A DNA stretch of 64,000 bases, taken from assembly GCA_045627385.1 (NCBI GenBank), contig JAZQNO010000013.1:62001-126000 (forward strand), given 5' to 3'. Position 1 is the stretch's first letter. Each line of letters starts with the position of its first letter. The translations under genes and the position numbers were made by a program. This document shows, in pieces, positions 17,735 to 26,703 of this stretch. Under the pieces are notes generated by a model, which did not search any database, was not told the origin of the DNA, and worked only from the letters and a program-made list of their open reading frames with translations. Source of the DNA: UBA1757 sp045627385 (GTDB taxonomy: Bacteria; Bacteroidota; Bacteroidia; Bacteroidales; UBA1402).

Positions 17735-17771
17735 CAAAGATAGTGGATTCTCCAGAAAAAGCGTATTTTTG
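17735..17771. promoter_or_regulatory. Divergent promoters for recR (minus) and symporter (plus)
   Basis: On the minus strand TATCTTTG (17742-17735), and on the plus strand TATTTTTG (17764-17771), both match TAnnTTTG. No good -33 TTG was found for either, so confidence is moderate. Confidence 0.5.
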
Positions 17772-17788
17772 CAGAAAAGAAAAAACGG

Positions 17789-19228
17789 ATGAATCCCACA
17801 CTCACCGCCATCCTCGTTCTGGTCTATTTCGGCATTCTGATGCTGATTTCGCACAGCCAGAGCCAGCACTGCAGCAACGATTCCTTTTTCCGCGGCAACC
17901 GCAAATCTCCCTGGATCGTCGTGGCCATCGGCATGGTAGGCGCATCGCTTTCGGGCGTCACCTTCGTCTCCGTGCCCGGCATGGTGCGCGGCAACGACAT
18001 GCTCTATCTGCAGACCGTCCTAGGCTTCTTCGTCGGGTACATCCTCATAGCCAACATCCTGCTGCCCACCTATTTCAAACTGGATTCCCCCAGCATCTAC
18101 GTGTATCTCAGGAAACGCTTCGGCAACCGCTCCTACCGCACCGGAGCCTCCTTCTTCCTGCTTTCCAAGACCATAGGCGCCGCCGCCCGCCTCTATGTGG
18201 TGGCCATCATCCTGCAGACCTTCATCCTCGACGCCTGGAAAGTGCCCTTTCCCGTCACGGTGTCGCTCATCATGCTCATGATCTGGCTCTACACCCGCAA
18301 AAGCGGCATCAAGACCATCGTGTGGACCGACCTGCTCCAGACCCTCTGCCTGCTCACGGCCCTGGTGCTCATCATCACAGGTCTGGTCCGCTCCCTGGAC
18401 ATGACGGCAGGCGAGGCCTGCCGCGCCATCGTCCGCGACGAACATTTCCACCTGTTCGAATTCCGCGACTGGAGCAGCAAACAACACTTCGTCAAACAGT
18501 TCTTCAGCGGCATCTTCATCGCACTGGTCATGACCGGTCTCGACCAGGACATGATGCAGAAAAACCTCAGCATCAACAACCTGAAGGATGCCAAAAAGAA
18601 CATCTACACCTACGGATTCTGTTTCCTGCCGGTCAATTTCCTTTTCCTCGGCCTGGGAGTGCTGCTGCTGGTCTTCGCCCAACGCAACGGCTTCGAACTG
18701 CCCGTCAAAAGCGACGACATACTGCCGGTGCTGGCCACCCGCCATCTGGGACCGGCCGTGGCCATATTCTTCATGATAGGCATCATCAGCGCCGCCTTCT
18801 CCAGCGCCGACTCGGCCCTCACAGCCCTCACCACCTCCTTCTGCGTAGACATCCTCGACCGGCCCGACGACAACCGCCTGCGCAAACGGCTGCACCTGCT
18901 GCTCTCCGCCCTGATGCTGGCCATCATCCTCATCTTCCGTCAGGCCAACAACGGCAGCCTCATCGACGCCATCTACGTGATAGCGGGCTACACCTACGGA
19001 CCCCTGCTCGGACTCTATGCCTTCGGCCTCTTCACCCGCCGTCCGATCAACGACCGACGGACCCCCTTCATAGCCGTCGCATCGCCACTCGTCTGCGCCC
19101 TGCTGCAATACCTCTCCACGCATTTCCTCCATTACGCCATGGGCTACGAATTGCTTATGTTGAATGGCCTGCTGACGTTCTTCGCACTTTGGATCAGCGG
19201 CCTGCACATGGAAGAAAAAACAGTGTAA
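17789..19228 (+). CDS. Sodium:solute symporter family transporter
   Basis: 479 residues with about 12-13 membrane helices. The SSS-family sodium-site segment near the N-terminus is AIGMVGASLSGVTFVSVPG, and the later helix carries ISAAFSSADSALTALTTSF, the second sodium-binding region. Members import sugars, sialic acid, proline or similar solutes with Na+; the substrate is not evident. The neighbouring Nqr complex could supply the sodium gradient. It is followed after 11 bp by engB. Confidence 0.9.
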   Translation: MNPTLTAILVLVYFGILMLISHSQSQHCSNDSFFRGNRKSPWIVVAIGMVGASLSGVTFVSVPGMVRGNDMLYLQTVLGFFVGYILIANILLPTYFKLDSPSIYVYLRKRFGNRSYRTGASFFLLSKTIGAAARLYVVAIILQTFILDAWKVPFPVTVSLIMLMIWLYTRKSGIKTIVWTDLLQTLCLLTALVLIITGLVRSLDMTAGEACRAIVRDEHFHLFEFRDWSSKQHFVKQFFSGIFIALVMTGLDQDMMQKNLSINNLKDAKKNIYTYGFCFLPVNFLFLGLGVLLLVFAQRNGFELPVKSDDILPVLATRHLGPAVAIFFMIGIISAAFSSADSALTALTTSFCVDILDRPDDNRLRKRLHLLLSALMLAIILIFRQANNGSLIDAIYVIAGYTYGPLLGLYAFGLFTRRPINDRRTPFIAVASPLVCALLQYLSTHFLHYAMGYELLMLNGLLTFFALWISGLHMEEKTV

Positions 19229-19239
19229 ATCAGTTTGTT

Positions 19240-19845
19240 ATGGATATAAAGTCTGCTACATTCGTCATCAGTAGCGCCGATGTGCGTTCCTGCCCCTCAG
19301 GAGACAGCCCCGAGTTCGCCTTCATCGGCCGTTCCAATGTAGGAAAATCCTCGCTCATCAACATGCTCACCGCTCGCGAAGGACTGGCCAAGACATCCTC
19401 CAAGCCGGGCAAGACCCTGCTCATCAACCACTACCTCATCAACGGCCAGTGGCATCTGGTCGACCTTCCCGGCTACGGCTACGCCCAAGTGTCGCTTTCG
19501 CAGCGCGAGAAACTGCACAAGATGATCACCCGCTATGTGGAGCAACGCGAGCAGATGGCCTGCCTCTTCGTCCTGCTCGACGCGCGCATCAAGCCGCAGC
19601 AGATCGATTTGGATTTCATGGAATTTCTGGGAGAGTCGCAGATACCCTTCGCCCTGGTGTTCACCAAATGCGACAAGATATCCCAGTCGGAGCTCAACCG
19701 CAACCAGTCGGCCTACAAAGCCAGACTGCTGGAAAGCTGGGAAGAGCTGCCACCCATCTTCCTCACTTCCTCGGCCAGCCGGCGGGGCAGGGAAGAACTC
19801 CTCAACTACATTTCCGAAGTCTTGAAACAAATGAAAGAAGGCTGA
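19240..19845 (+). CDS. engB: Ribosome biogenesis GTPase EngB/YsxC
   Basis: 201 residues. Small TrmE-Era-EngA-EngB-type GTPase needed for 50S subunit assembly. G1 FIGRSNVGKSSLIN, G2 region KTLLINHYL, G3 DLPGYGYA, G4 TKCDK and G5 TSSASRRG are all seen. The start at 19240 is set by homology and lies 11 bp after the symporter stop. The gene ends inside a terminator stem. Confidence 0.95.
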   Translation: MDIKSATFVISSADVRSCPSGDSPEFAFIGRSNVGKSSLINMLTAREGLAKTSSKPGKTLLINHYLINGQWHLVDLPGYGYAQVSLSQREKLHKMITRYVEQREQMACLFVLLDARIKPQQIDLDFMEFLGESQIPFALVFTKCDKISQSELNRNQSAYKARLLESWEELPPIFLTSSASRRGREELLNYISEVLKQMKEG

Positions 19846-19867
19846 AACCGATCCGTTTCAGCCTTTT
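19840..19867. terminator. Bidirectional terminator overlapping two stop codons
   Basis: A 9-bp stem (GGCTGAAAC, 19840-19848, with 19855-19863) is flanked by A-rich and T-rich tracts. It overlaps the engB stop codon and the last codons of the convergent PAP2 gene. Confidence 0.75.
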
Positions 19868-20532
19868 CTGAAGAAACTGTACAGACCGCGGTCCATCCAG
19901 GGCTTCCGGTAGCGGCTCATCCACCAGCAGCACAGCAGGGCAGACAGCGTGCCGATGAAACTGCCCACGGTGACGTCGATGAGAAAATGCTGCGAAAGAT
20001 ACATCCTAGCGTAGGCCACCAGCACGGCCATCATCAGCCATACCATTTTCCAGACAGGCTTTCTGGCTATCAGCGCCAACACACAGAACAGCCCGAAAGC
20101 GCCGGTCGTGTGGCCGGAAGGAAAACTGTGCGACGAATGCAGGTGCACACCGTCCACCAGATGGAACTGCAGGTCGGGATTGTCGGCCAAAAGCTCCTGC
20201 ATCAGTATTTTCGGACGCGGACTCACAGGCCATACGACCCTTTTGCCGAATTGGGTGCCCAGCGACGAAAGCGCCGCCGAAGCGCAGGCCGTCAGACCGT
20301 GGCGGACCGACAGGAAAAAGCAAATCAGGCAGACAGGTCCGATGAAGGCAAAGGTGCCCATCTCCGAAATCCATTTGAAACAGATGTCCGCCACCGGACT
20401 GTGCCACGAATTGATGGCGCAGAAAATCTCCGCCTTCGACAGCCCGCACAGAGTCACCGTGCTGGCAGTCAGCAAGACGAGATAGGCAATCAGCCACAAT
20501 CGGTTGGCCCTCAGAATCTCTTTTAGCGTCAT
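19858..20532 (-). CDS. PAP2-family membrane phosphatase
   Basis: 224 residues, about six membrane helices. The three PAP2 phosphatase motifs are present: K-R-x-x-W-P-x-x-P-R-P near residue 97, SFPSGHTTG near 135, and ARMYLSQHFLIDV near 172, with both catalytic histidines. Such enzymes dephosphorylate lipid phosphates such as undecaprenyl diphosphate, phosphatidic acid or lipid A at the periplasmic face. The substrate is not decided. It overlaps nadC by 4 bp. Confidence 0.9.
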   Translation of the reverse strand: MTLKEILRANRLWLIAYLVLLTASTVTLCGLSKAEIFCAINSWHSPVADICFKWISEMGTFAFIGPVCLICFFLSVRHGLTACASAALSSLGTQFGKRVVWPVSPRPKILMQELLADNPDLQFHLVDGVHLHSSHSFPSGHTTGAFGLFCVLALIARKPVWKMVWLMMAVLVAYARMYLSQHFLIDVTVGSFIGTLSALLCCWWMSRYRKPWMDRGLYSFFRKG

Positions 20533-21368
20533 ACGCGGGCTTTGAACGAAAGGTCAAGGCCTTTGACAGAATGGGTCAGGGCGCCGACCGAAATGAAATC
20601 CACGCCGCATTCGGCATAGTCGCGCAGCGTGTCGATGGTGATGCCCCCCGACGACTCGGTCTCGTAGCGGCCGGCGATGCGGCGCACGGCCTCGCGCGTC
20701 AGTTCCGGAGTGAAATTGTCGAGCATGATGCGGTCCACACGACCGATGCGCAGCACCTCTTCCAACTCGTCCAGGTTGCGCACCTCAATTTCGATTTTCA
20801 GCCGCTTGTTTTTGGACTCGAGATATTCGTGACAGCGCACGATGGCCTGCTCGATGCCGCCGGCGAAATCGATGTGGTTGTCCTTGAGCAGAATCATGTC
20901 GAACAGACCGATGCGGTGATTGCTGCCGCCGCCCAGCACCACGGCGCGCTTGTCCAGCAGCCGCATGCCCGGAGTGGTCTTGCGGGTGTCAATGACGCGG
21001 GTGTGCAGACCTTCCAGTCTCTCCACATAGCGGTGAGTGGTGGTGGCGATGCCGCTCATGTGCTGCATGATGTTCAGCATCAGACGCTCGGTCTGCAGCA
21101 GCGAACGGGTGGGGCCGGAGGTCTCGAAGACAATGTCACCCGGCTTTACCGGAGTGCCGTCCTCGATGAAGACCTTGGTCTTCAGCCTAGGGTCGAAAGC
21201 CTCGAACACCTTCAGCGCTATGTCGACACCGGCAATGATGCCGGGCTCTTTCACCAACAGATAGGAACAGCCCTGTGCGTCCTCGGGGATGCAGCAGAGG
21301 GTGGTATGGTCGCCGTCGCCGATATCTTCCGACAGACAGGCTTTGATAAACAGATCCAATTCGTTCAT
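20529..21368 (-). CDS. nadC: Nicotinate-nucleotide pyrophosphorylase (carboxylating)
   Basis: 279 residues. Converts quinolinate and PRPP to nicotinate mononucleotide, CO2 and PPi in de novo NAD synthesis. EDIGDGDHTTLCC is at the N-terminus, TRKTTPGMRLLDKRAV and GGGSNHRIGLFDMILLKDNH form the PRPP/quinolinate site, and FISVGALTHS is near the end. The start at 21368 gives the usual MNELDLFIKACLSEDIG. No nadA or nadB lies next to it. Coupled to the PAP2 gene by a 4-bp overlap. Confidence 0.96.
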   Translation of the reverse strand: MNELDLFIKACLSEDIGDGDHTTLCCIPEDAQGCSYLLVKEPGIIAGVDIALKVFEAFDPRLKTKVFIEDGTPVKPGDIVFETSGPTRSLLQTERLMLNIMQHMSGIATTTHRYVERLEGLHTRVIDTRKTTPGMRLLDKRAVVLGGGSNHRIGLFDMILLKDNHIDFAGGIEQAIVRCHEYLESKNKRLKIEIEVRNLDELEEVLRIGRVDRIMLDNFTPELTREAVRRIAGRYETESSGGITIDTLRDYAECGVDFISVGALTHSVKGLDLSFKARV

Positions 21369-21375
21369 ATTGAGA

Positions 21376-23454
21376 TTATTGATGTTGTACACGAAGTAAG
21401 TCGTTGACCGTTTTCACAGGGTTGAACGTCTCGATGGGCACCTCCACGAACACCGTGTTCCAGTCGCTCATGGCCCCGTTCCACAGACCCGGCAGCTCCA
21501 GCGCCTTCAGCTCCTGACCGTTTTTCGACTTGCTGGAAATGAAACCCGTGGCAGGATCCACAAACTTCGGCAAATCGTATTTTTCGCCTTTCCAGTTGCG
21601 GATGGCGCAGACCAGATCCACCGGGTTGAAATGCGTACCCTTTCTGAACATCGCCGCCTTTTCGGGATCGTTCATGTCGATTTGCGAACTCTCCAGAATC
21701 TGCAGCGAAACGCTGCCGTCGCGGTTGTAGGCAAGGAAAGGACCGCCGCCGGGCTCTCCCAGATTGCGCACCATTCCGCAGACGCGCATCGGCCGGTCGA
21801 GCTTCTTCTTCAGAAAGACGGCCAGCTCCGAATCCTCCATCTGCTCAATTTCGGGATGGCTGATGAAAAGCTTCTCCTTCAGGAAACGGTCTATCTCGAG
21901 CAGTTGCGCGTGCGAATACCGGCCGCTCTCCAGCAGCCGCAGCCAATCGGCGGCCTGCGCCTGAAGGCTCACCAGCAGGCCCGCCAGCACCTTCTTGTAG
22001 TGCACGGTGGCGTCTTTCAGCCCGTCGGGCACCACATTGTCGATATTCTTGATGAAGACGATGTCGCCGTCCAGTTCGTTCAGATTCTCGATAAGCGCAC
22101 CATGTCCGCCGGGGCGGAACAGCAGACGGCCCTTGTCGCGGAAAGGCCGGTTGTCCTTGTCGGCGGCAATCGTGTCGGTCGAAGCCTTCTGTTCGGAGAA
22201 GCCGATGTGAAAATGCACGCCGTATTGCGCCTCCACAGCCGGAACCGACTCTCGTGCCTGGGCTTCGAACAGCGTCCGATGCTCGGGCGAAACCGTGAAA
22301 TGAAGCCACACGTTGCCCCGGCTGTCGGCCGTGTAAAGCGCCCCTTCGACCAGATGCTCCACCATAGCCTTGCGATTGCCCGCTTCGTACCGGTGGAACG
22401 TGAGCAGCCCCTTGGGCAGCTGGCCGTAATTCAAGCCCTCAGCCCCGAGCAGATTGGCGACAATGCTTTTGTATTGGCCTTCCCGGGCCAGCTGCTCAAG
22501 GCTTTTCCCCTGACGCCTGCGGCAGACTTCGTCGAGTTCACCGCTGAAAGCGAAACACTGGCAATGGGCGCAGAACGCCTTTTCAAAATCGGTCTTCGGC
22601 TCGTCGTAAGGCGCATCCAGAAAAGCGAACAAATCCTTGAACATACGGCTGGCGGCACCCGAAGCCGGCACAAACTTCACAACCTTGTGCCCCGACTCGG
22701 CGAGATAAGCGTCCCAAGCCTTCAGCAGAGAAGCTTCCTCCTCAGGCGAGAAAGACAGGATGCCGCCTCCCTTTTCCAGCGAGGCGCTGGCGGCCAGTCT
22801 CAGATAGGGGAATCCGTCGGCGAAACACTGCAGCTGGGCGGCCACCTTTTCGGGAGTCATGCCTTTTGCCTCGATCTGCTGCAGATTCTCCTGACCGAAC
22901 TGACTCACAGCCAAAGCTTCCAGAATACGGCCGGCAGCCTCTTCGGGCGTGATGTCGTCTACATCGACCACCAGGTCAAACTGGCTCAGGTCGCGGTAGT
23001 CGGCCTGATAAAACTTCATGAAGCGCCGGCATTCCGATTCCTTGCGCTCGCGCAGACTCTCCATCGTCTCCTCCAGCGAAGCCGTCACCGGCTCGCCGCT
23101 GCGGATCTTGTCGGCCATCACGCGTCGGGCAGCCACTTGCGGACTCACTTTCAGATACACCTTGAACGAACTCGGCACAAAGAACCAGGCCATGCGCGAG
23201 TCCAGGATGTAGCGGGTCTCAGAGCTGCTGTCGGCCTCGATGTGGCGCAGGAAATCGTCGATATACTTGTCCACGTCGATGTTGCCTTCCGAAGCCTTGT
23301 TCAGGTCGAGCGTGTTCATGCCGCGCTGGGCGGCCAGCTGGCGCTGAAGCGAGCCGGTGGAGAAATACTCGAAAGGAGCCTGCTGGCAGATAAGTTTGGA
23401 CACGGTGCTTTTGCCACTGCCCAGGTCGCCGGTGATGGAGATATGCTTTTTCAT
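21376..23454 (-). CDS. Fusion of a cytidylate-kinase-like domain with DUF4301
   Basis: 692 residues. Residues 1-190 form a small P-loop kinase like CmkB cytidylate kinases: GDLGSGKST at 9-17, FSTGSLQRQLAAQRGM, and RYILDSRMAWF in the NMP-binding region. Residues 195-692 are DUF4301. That part contains VKFVPASGAASRMF, which looks like the glycine-rich start of a nucleotidyltransferase, and GGHGALIENLN with IVFIKNIDNV, which resemble the sugar-binding segments of UDP-sugar pyrophosphorylases. A sugar-nucleotide role is my inference. The stop lies 7 bp before nadC, so it probably leads a DUF4301-nadC-PAP2 operon. Confidence 0.85.
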   Translation of the reverse strand: MKKHISITGDLGSGKSTVSKLICQQAPFEYFSTGSLQRQLAAQRGMNTLDLNKASEGNIDVDKYIDDFLRHIEADSSSETRYILDSRMAWFFVPSSFKVYLKVSPQVAARRVMADKIRSGEPVTASLEETMESLRERKESECRRFMKFYQADYRDLSQFDLVVDVDDITPEEAAGRILEALAVSQFGQENLQQIEAKGMTPEKVAAQLQCFADGFPYLRLAASASLEKGGGILSFSPEEEASLLKAWDAYLAESGHKVVKFVPASGAASRMFKDLFAFLDAPYDEPKTDFEKAFCAHCQCFAFSGELDEVCRRRQGKSLEQLAREGQYKSIVANLLGAEGLNYGQLPKGLLTFHRYEAGNRKAMVEHLVEGALYTADSRGNVWLHFTVSPEHRTLFEAQARESVPAVEAQYGVHFHIGFSEQKASTDTIAADKDNRPFRDKGRLLFRPGGHGALIENLNELDGDIVFIKNIDNVVPDGLKDATVHYKKVLAGLLVSLQAQAADWLRLLESGRYSHAQLLEIDRFLKEKLFISHPEIEQMEDSELAVFLKKKLDRPMRVCGMVRNLGEPGGGPFLAYNRDGSVSLQILESSQIDMNDPEKAAMFRKGTHFNPVDLVCAIRNWKGEKYDLPKFVDPATGFISSKSKNGQELKALELPGLWNGAMSDWNTVFVEVPIETFNPVKTVNDLLRVQHQ

Positions 23455-23521
23455 TTTTTTTATGGCTTGAATCGATGGCGAAGATACGAAAAAAATTAAT
23501 TTTACGGCTCAAAATCGTCTT

Positions 23522-25714
23522 ATGGAAACAAGTAGGGAAGAACGTCGCCGAATATTGTCCTTAAGTCTTCATCTGATGAGACTTACAAAGGATTCCATCA
23601 CGCCCGCCGAGCGCGCGTCCGTGCGCCGCATCTGGACCGAAGCCCTCACCGAAGGCCGCATCACGCGCAGCCATCCCCGCATCCATCCCTTGGAGAAGTC
23701 CCTCGAAACCTCCCTCATCGTGGCCCGCGAAATGGGTCTGAGACGTTCATCGGTCATCGCCGCGCTGCTCTTCAACGCCGAACTGCTCGCCGGACTGCCC
23801 CTGGAACAGGTCGAACAGGACTTCGGGCCCTCCACGGCCGGCATCCTGCGCGGTCTGCAGAAAGTGAGCCAGCTCAAAGGCCGCCAGGTGGCAGTCGACA
23901 ACGACAATTTCCGCAACCTGCTCCTTTCCTTCGCACAAGACGGCCGCGTCATCCTCATCCTCATCGCCGCCCAAGTGTACGGCATGCGCCATCTGGAGCT
24001 GTTCCCCCTCGAAGAACAGGCCCAGCTGACGGCCAACGCCGGCCTGCTCTACGCCCCCCTGGCGCACCGCATGGGCCTCTACGCATCCAAGACAGAGCTC
24101 GAAGACCTATCGCTCAAGTTCACCCAGCCCGTCGTCTTCGACGAAATCACCCGCAAGCTGGCCGAAAGCAAACAGGTGCGCGAACAGTACATCGCCCGCT
24201 TCATCGAACCCATCCGCGCCAAAATCGCCGAAGTGCTGGACCTGCCTTTCGAAATCAAAGGCCGCACCAAATCGGTGCACTCCATTTGGAACAAAATCAA
24301 GAAACAGCAGATATCCTTCGAAGACATCTACGACATCTTCGCCATCCGCGTCATCATCGACGCTCCGCCAGAGCGCGAAAAAGCCTCCTGCTGGCTGGTC
24401 TATTCCGTCGTCACCGACATGTACCGGCCCAATCCGGCGCGCACCCGCGACTGGCTGTCCATCCCCAAATCCAACGGCTACGAATCGCTCCACACCACCG
24501 TGCTGGGCCCCGAAGACAAATGGGTGGAAGTGCAGATCCGCACCACCCGCATGAACGAAGTGGCCGAAAAAGGTCTGGCGGCCCATTGGCGCTACAAAGG
24601 CATCCGCGGAGAGAAAGGCATAGACGAAATGCTCACCCGTATCCGGGATGTGCTGGAAGCCCCCGATTCCCAGCTGCTGGACGATTTCAAAATGGAACTC
24701 GCCGGCGATGAAATCTATGTGTTCACCCCCAAAGGCGACCTGCACAAGCTGCCGGCCGGCGCCTCCGTGCTGGATTTCGCCTATTCCATCCATACCCGCC
24801 TGGGCGGGCAGTGCGTGGGTGCCAAGGTCAACGACCGCAACGTGCCCATCCGCCACCGCCTCAAGAGCGGCGACACGGTAGAGATACAGACCAGTGCCAA
24901 CCAAGTGCCCAAGCAAGACTGGCTCAACTGCGTGGTCACCTCCAGAGCCCGCAGCAAAATCAAGCAGTCGCTCAAGGAAAACCTGCAGAAACTGGCCGAA
25001 TTCGGCCGCGACAACCTCGCCAGACGCCTCAAGAACCGCAAGGTGGAGCTCGACGACGCCACTCTCATGAAACTCGTGCGCCGTTTCAAGATGCAGCACG
25101 TCACCGACTTCTACGCCGCCATCGGCGACGGCCGCCTCGACGTGAACCAGGTCATCGACGCCGGCATCGCCCTGCAGGCCACCGAAAAGCCCGCCGTCGC
25201 CCCCGAAGTGGCGGCCCTCCATTCGGCCGACAAGTTCGAATTCGACCCCAACGCCCATGTCCGCGAAGACGTGCTGGTCATCGGCCCCGATCTGAAAGGC
25301 ATCGATTTCAAGCTGGCCCAATGCTGCCATCCCATCTACGGCGACGATGTCTTCGGATTCGTCTCGGTCACCGGCGGCATCAAGGTGCACCGCACCGACT
25401 GTCCCAACGCCCCGCAGATGCGCCAGCGCTACGGCTACCGCATGGTCAAGGCCCGTTGGGCAGGGCAGGCCGAAGGCTCCCAGTATGCGGTCACCCTGCA
25501 GGTCATCGGCAAAGACGACATCGCCATCGTCACCAACATCACCTCACTCATTTCCAAAGAATCGAATGTGAGCCTGCGCAGCATACGCATCGACTCCACC
25601 GACGGCCTCTTCCGCGGCTACCTCACTCTGATGGTGCAGAACACCAAGCAGCTGGACGCCATCATCAAGAAAATCCAGACCGTCAAAGGCGTCAAACAAA
25701 TCATCCGCGACTGA
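23522..25714 (+). CDS. Long RelA/SpoT homologue with degenerate hydrolase domain
   Basis: 730 residues. Domain order: HD hydrolase-like (about 30-200), (p)ppGpp synthetase (about 220-370; KGRTKSVHSIWNKI, FEDIYDIFAIRVI, SNGYESLHTTV), TGS (about 395-460; VFTPKGDLHKLPAGASVLDF), helical and zinc-finger-like part, and ACT (about 650-730). The hydrolase His-Asp motif is replaced by Phe-Asn in ALLFNAELL, and the second metal-site segment reads IAAQVYGMRHL rather than LADRLHNMRTL. Hydrolase activity is therefore unlikely, while the synthetase motifs look intact. It is best called a RelA-like synthetase; another RSH for ppGpp removal should be present elsewhere. Confidence 0.9.
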   Translation: METSREERRRILSLSLHLMRLTKDSITPAERASVRRIWTEALTEGRITRSHPRIHPLEKSLETSLIVAREMGLRRSSVIAALLFNAELLAGLPLEQVEQDFGPSTAGILRGLQKVSQLKGRQVAVDNDNFRNLLLSFAQDGRVILILIAAQVYGMRHLELFPLEEQAQLTANAGLLYAPLAHRMGLYASKTELEDLSLKFTQPVVFDEITRKLAESKQVREQYIARFIEPIRAKIAEVLDLPFEIKGRTKSVHSIWNKIKKQQISFEDIYDIFAIRVIIDAPPEREKASCWLVYSVVTDMYRPNPARTRDWLSIPKSNGYESLHTTVLGPEDKWVEVQIRTTRMNEVAEKGLAAHWRYKGIRGEKGIDEMLTRIRDVLEAPDSQLLDDFKMELAGDEIYVFTPKGDLHKLPAGASVLDFAYSIHTRLGGQCVGAKVNDRNVPIRHRLKSGDTVEIQTSANQVPKQDWLNCVVTSRARSKIKQSLKENLQKLAEFGRDNLARRLKNRKVELDDATLMKLVRRFKMQHVTDFYAAIGDGRLDVNQVIDAGIALQATEKPAVAPEVAALHSADKFEFDPNAHVREDVLVIGPDLKGIDFKLAQCCHPIYGDDVFGFVSVTGGIKVHRTDCPNAPQMRQRYGYRMVKARWAGQAEGSQYAVTLQVIGKDDIAIVTNITSLISKESNVSLRSIRIDSTDGLFRGYLTLMVQNTKQLDAIIKKIQTVKGVKQIIRD

Positions 25715-25738
25715 GACACGCCCCCACGGACAAAACGC

Positions 25739-25780
25739 GAACGACCGGTCGGATGCCCGACCGGTCGTTCGCTAATTTTC
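25739..25780. terminator. Bidirectional terminator
   Basis: A 14-bp perfect stem (25739-25752 with 25757-25770) and a 4-nt loop are followed by a TAATTTT tract. It lies between the convergent RSH and porin genes. Confidence 0.85.
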
Positions 25781-25797
25781 ATGCGCTGTCCGATACC

Positions 25798-26490
25798 TCA
25801 GAACATCAGCGCCAGACTGATGCTGAAATTGCGGTGCTTCATTCCGCTGAAGAGATTCACATCCTGACCGGCCAATGCATCGTTCTTGATGGCCTTGGCC
25901 TCGGCCATGCCGTAGTCGTACTTGACAGCCAGCTGGAGAAACAGAAACTCGACACCGGCACCGATGCCGATACCGTAGTCCAGCTTGTTGAGCGGATCGT
26001 CGCCCAGTTCCTTCATCTTCTCCTTGTAGGCCTTGTAGAAACCGCCGTCCTCGTTGGTCACTTCGTCGGCGAAAAGCAGCGAAGCGTAGGGACCTGCCTG
26101 CACATACACGCGGGCCAGGTCGCCCAGGTCGATACCCAGCTGCAGGTTGAGCGGCACTTCGATGTAGGACTCTTTCAGCGTGATGGCATTGGGCATAGAC
26201 TCGCCCGAAAGAGTGCTCAGAGCGTTGAGCTTTTCATCGCTGCCGTCGTTGTAGAGCTCGGCGCTCTTCACCGACATCAGCAGTTCGGGCTGAAAACGGA
26301 GCATGCCCTTGCCGAACTGGAACACCAGACCGCCCTGGTAGCTGTTGGCGTTTTCGACGTGGTCAATGAGCTCGTCTTTGGTGAAGTCGGTCAGGCTGGA
26401 GATGTTGGCGCCGGCCTTGATGCCGAATTTCGCCGAAGCGGGGAGCGAGATGCACAGAATGGCCACTAAGGCAATGACAATCTTTTTCAT
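25798..26490 (-). CDS. Outer-membrane beta-barrel protein (PorT/OmpX-like family)
   Basis: 230 residues with signal peptide MKKIVIALVAILCISLPASA, then KFGIKAGANISSL, the typical start of the small outer-membrane-beta-barrel family in Bacteroidetes. Alternating hydrophobic strands run to a C-terminal SISLALMF ending in Phe, as expected for BAM-dependent insertion. The specific role is unknown; homologues include adhesins and PorT-like proteins. It has its own promoter and is flanked by a terminator. Confidence 0.88.
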   Translation of the reverse strand: MKKIVIALVAILCISLPASAKFGIKAGANISSLTDFTKDELIDHVENANSYQGGLVFQFGKGMLRFQPELLMSVKSAELYNDGSDEKLNALSTLSGESMPNAITLKESYIEVPLNLQLGIDLGDLARVYVQAGPYASLLFADEVTNEDGGFYKAYKEKMKELGDDPLNKLDYGIGIGAGVEFLFLQLAVKYDYGMAEAKAIKNDALAGQDVNLFSGMKHRNFSISLALMF

Positions 26491-26552
26491 ACGTGTTATG
26501 ATTTGTGGATTTGTTTCGTTTTGCCGATTTGTAAATTGTATTTTCGACGCGG

Positions 26553-26584
26553 CAAAGATACAATTTTGCTGTTAAGAAATACAA
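26553..26584 (-). promoter_or_regulatory. Promoter of outer-membrane protein gene
   Basis: On the minus strand: TTG (26584-26582), 21-bp spacer, TATCTTTG (26560-26553). The leader before the ATG is about 55 nt. Confidence 0.75.
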
Positions 26585-26703
26585 ATAGAGTAAAAAATAT
26601 TTTGTTTCGACATTTTCCAAAACCGACGTAGGTTATTAAGGTATTTATATGTAAATTCGCGCCCAAAATCATAAAGAGGAATTTTCTGTATAACCCAATA
26701 ATT

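Noticed and set aside
17725..19845. 706-codon plus-strand frame ending in EngB
   Set aside because: The first 500 codons are an out-of-frame reading of the symporter; EngB starts at 19240. It is not a fusion protein.
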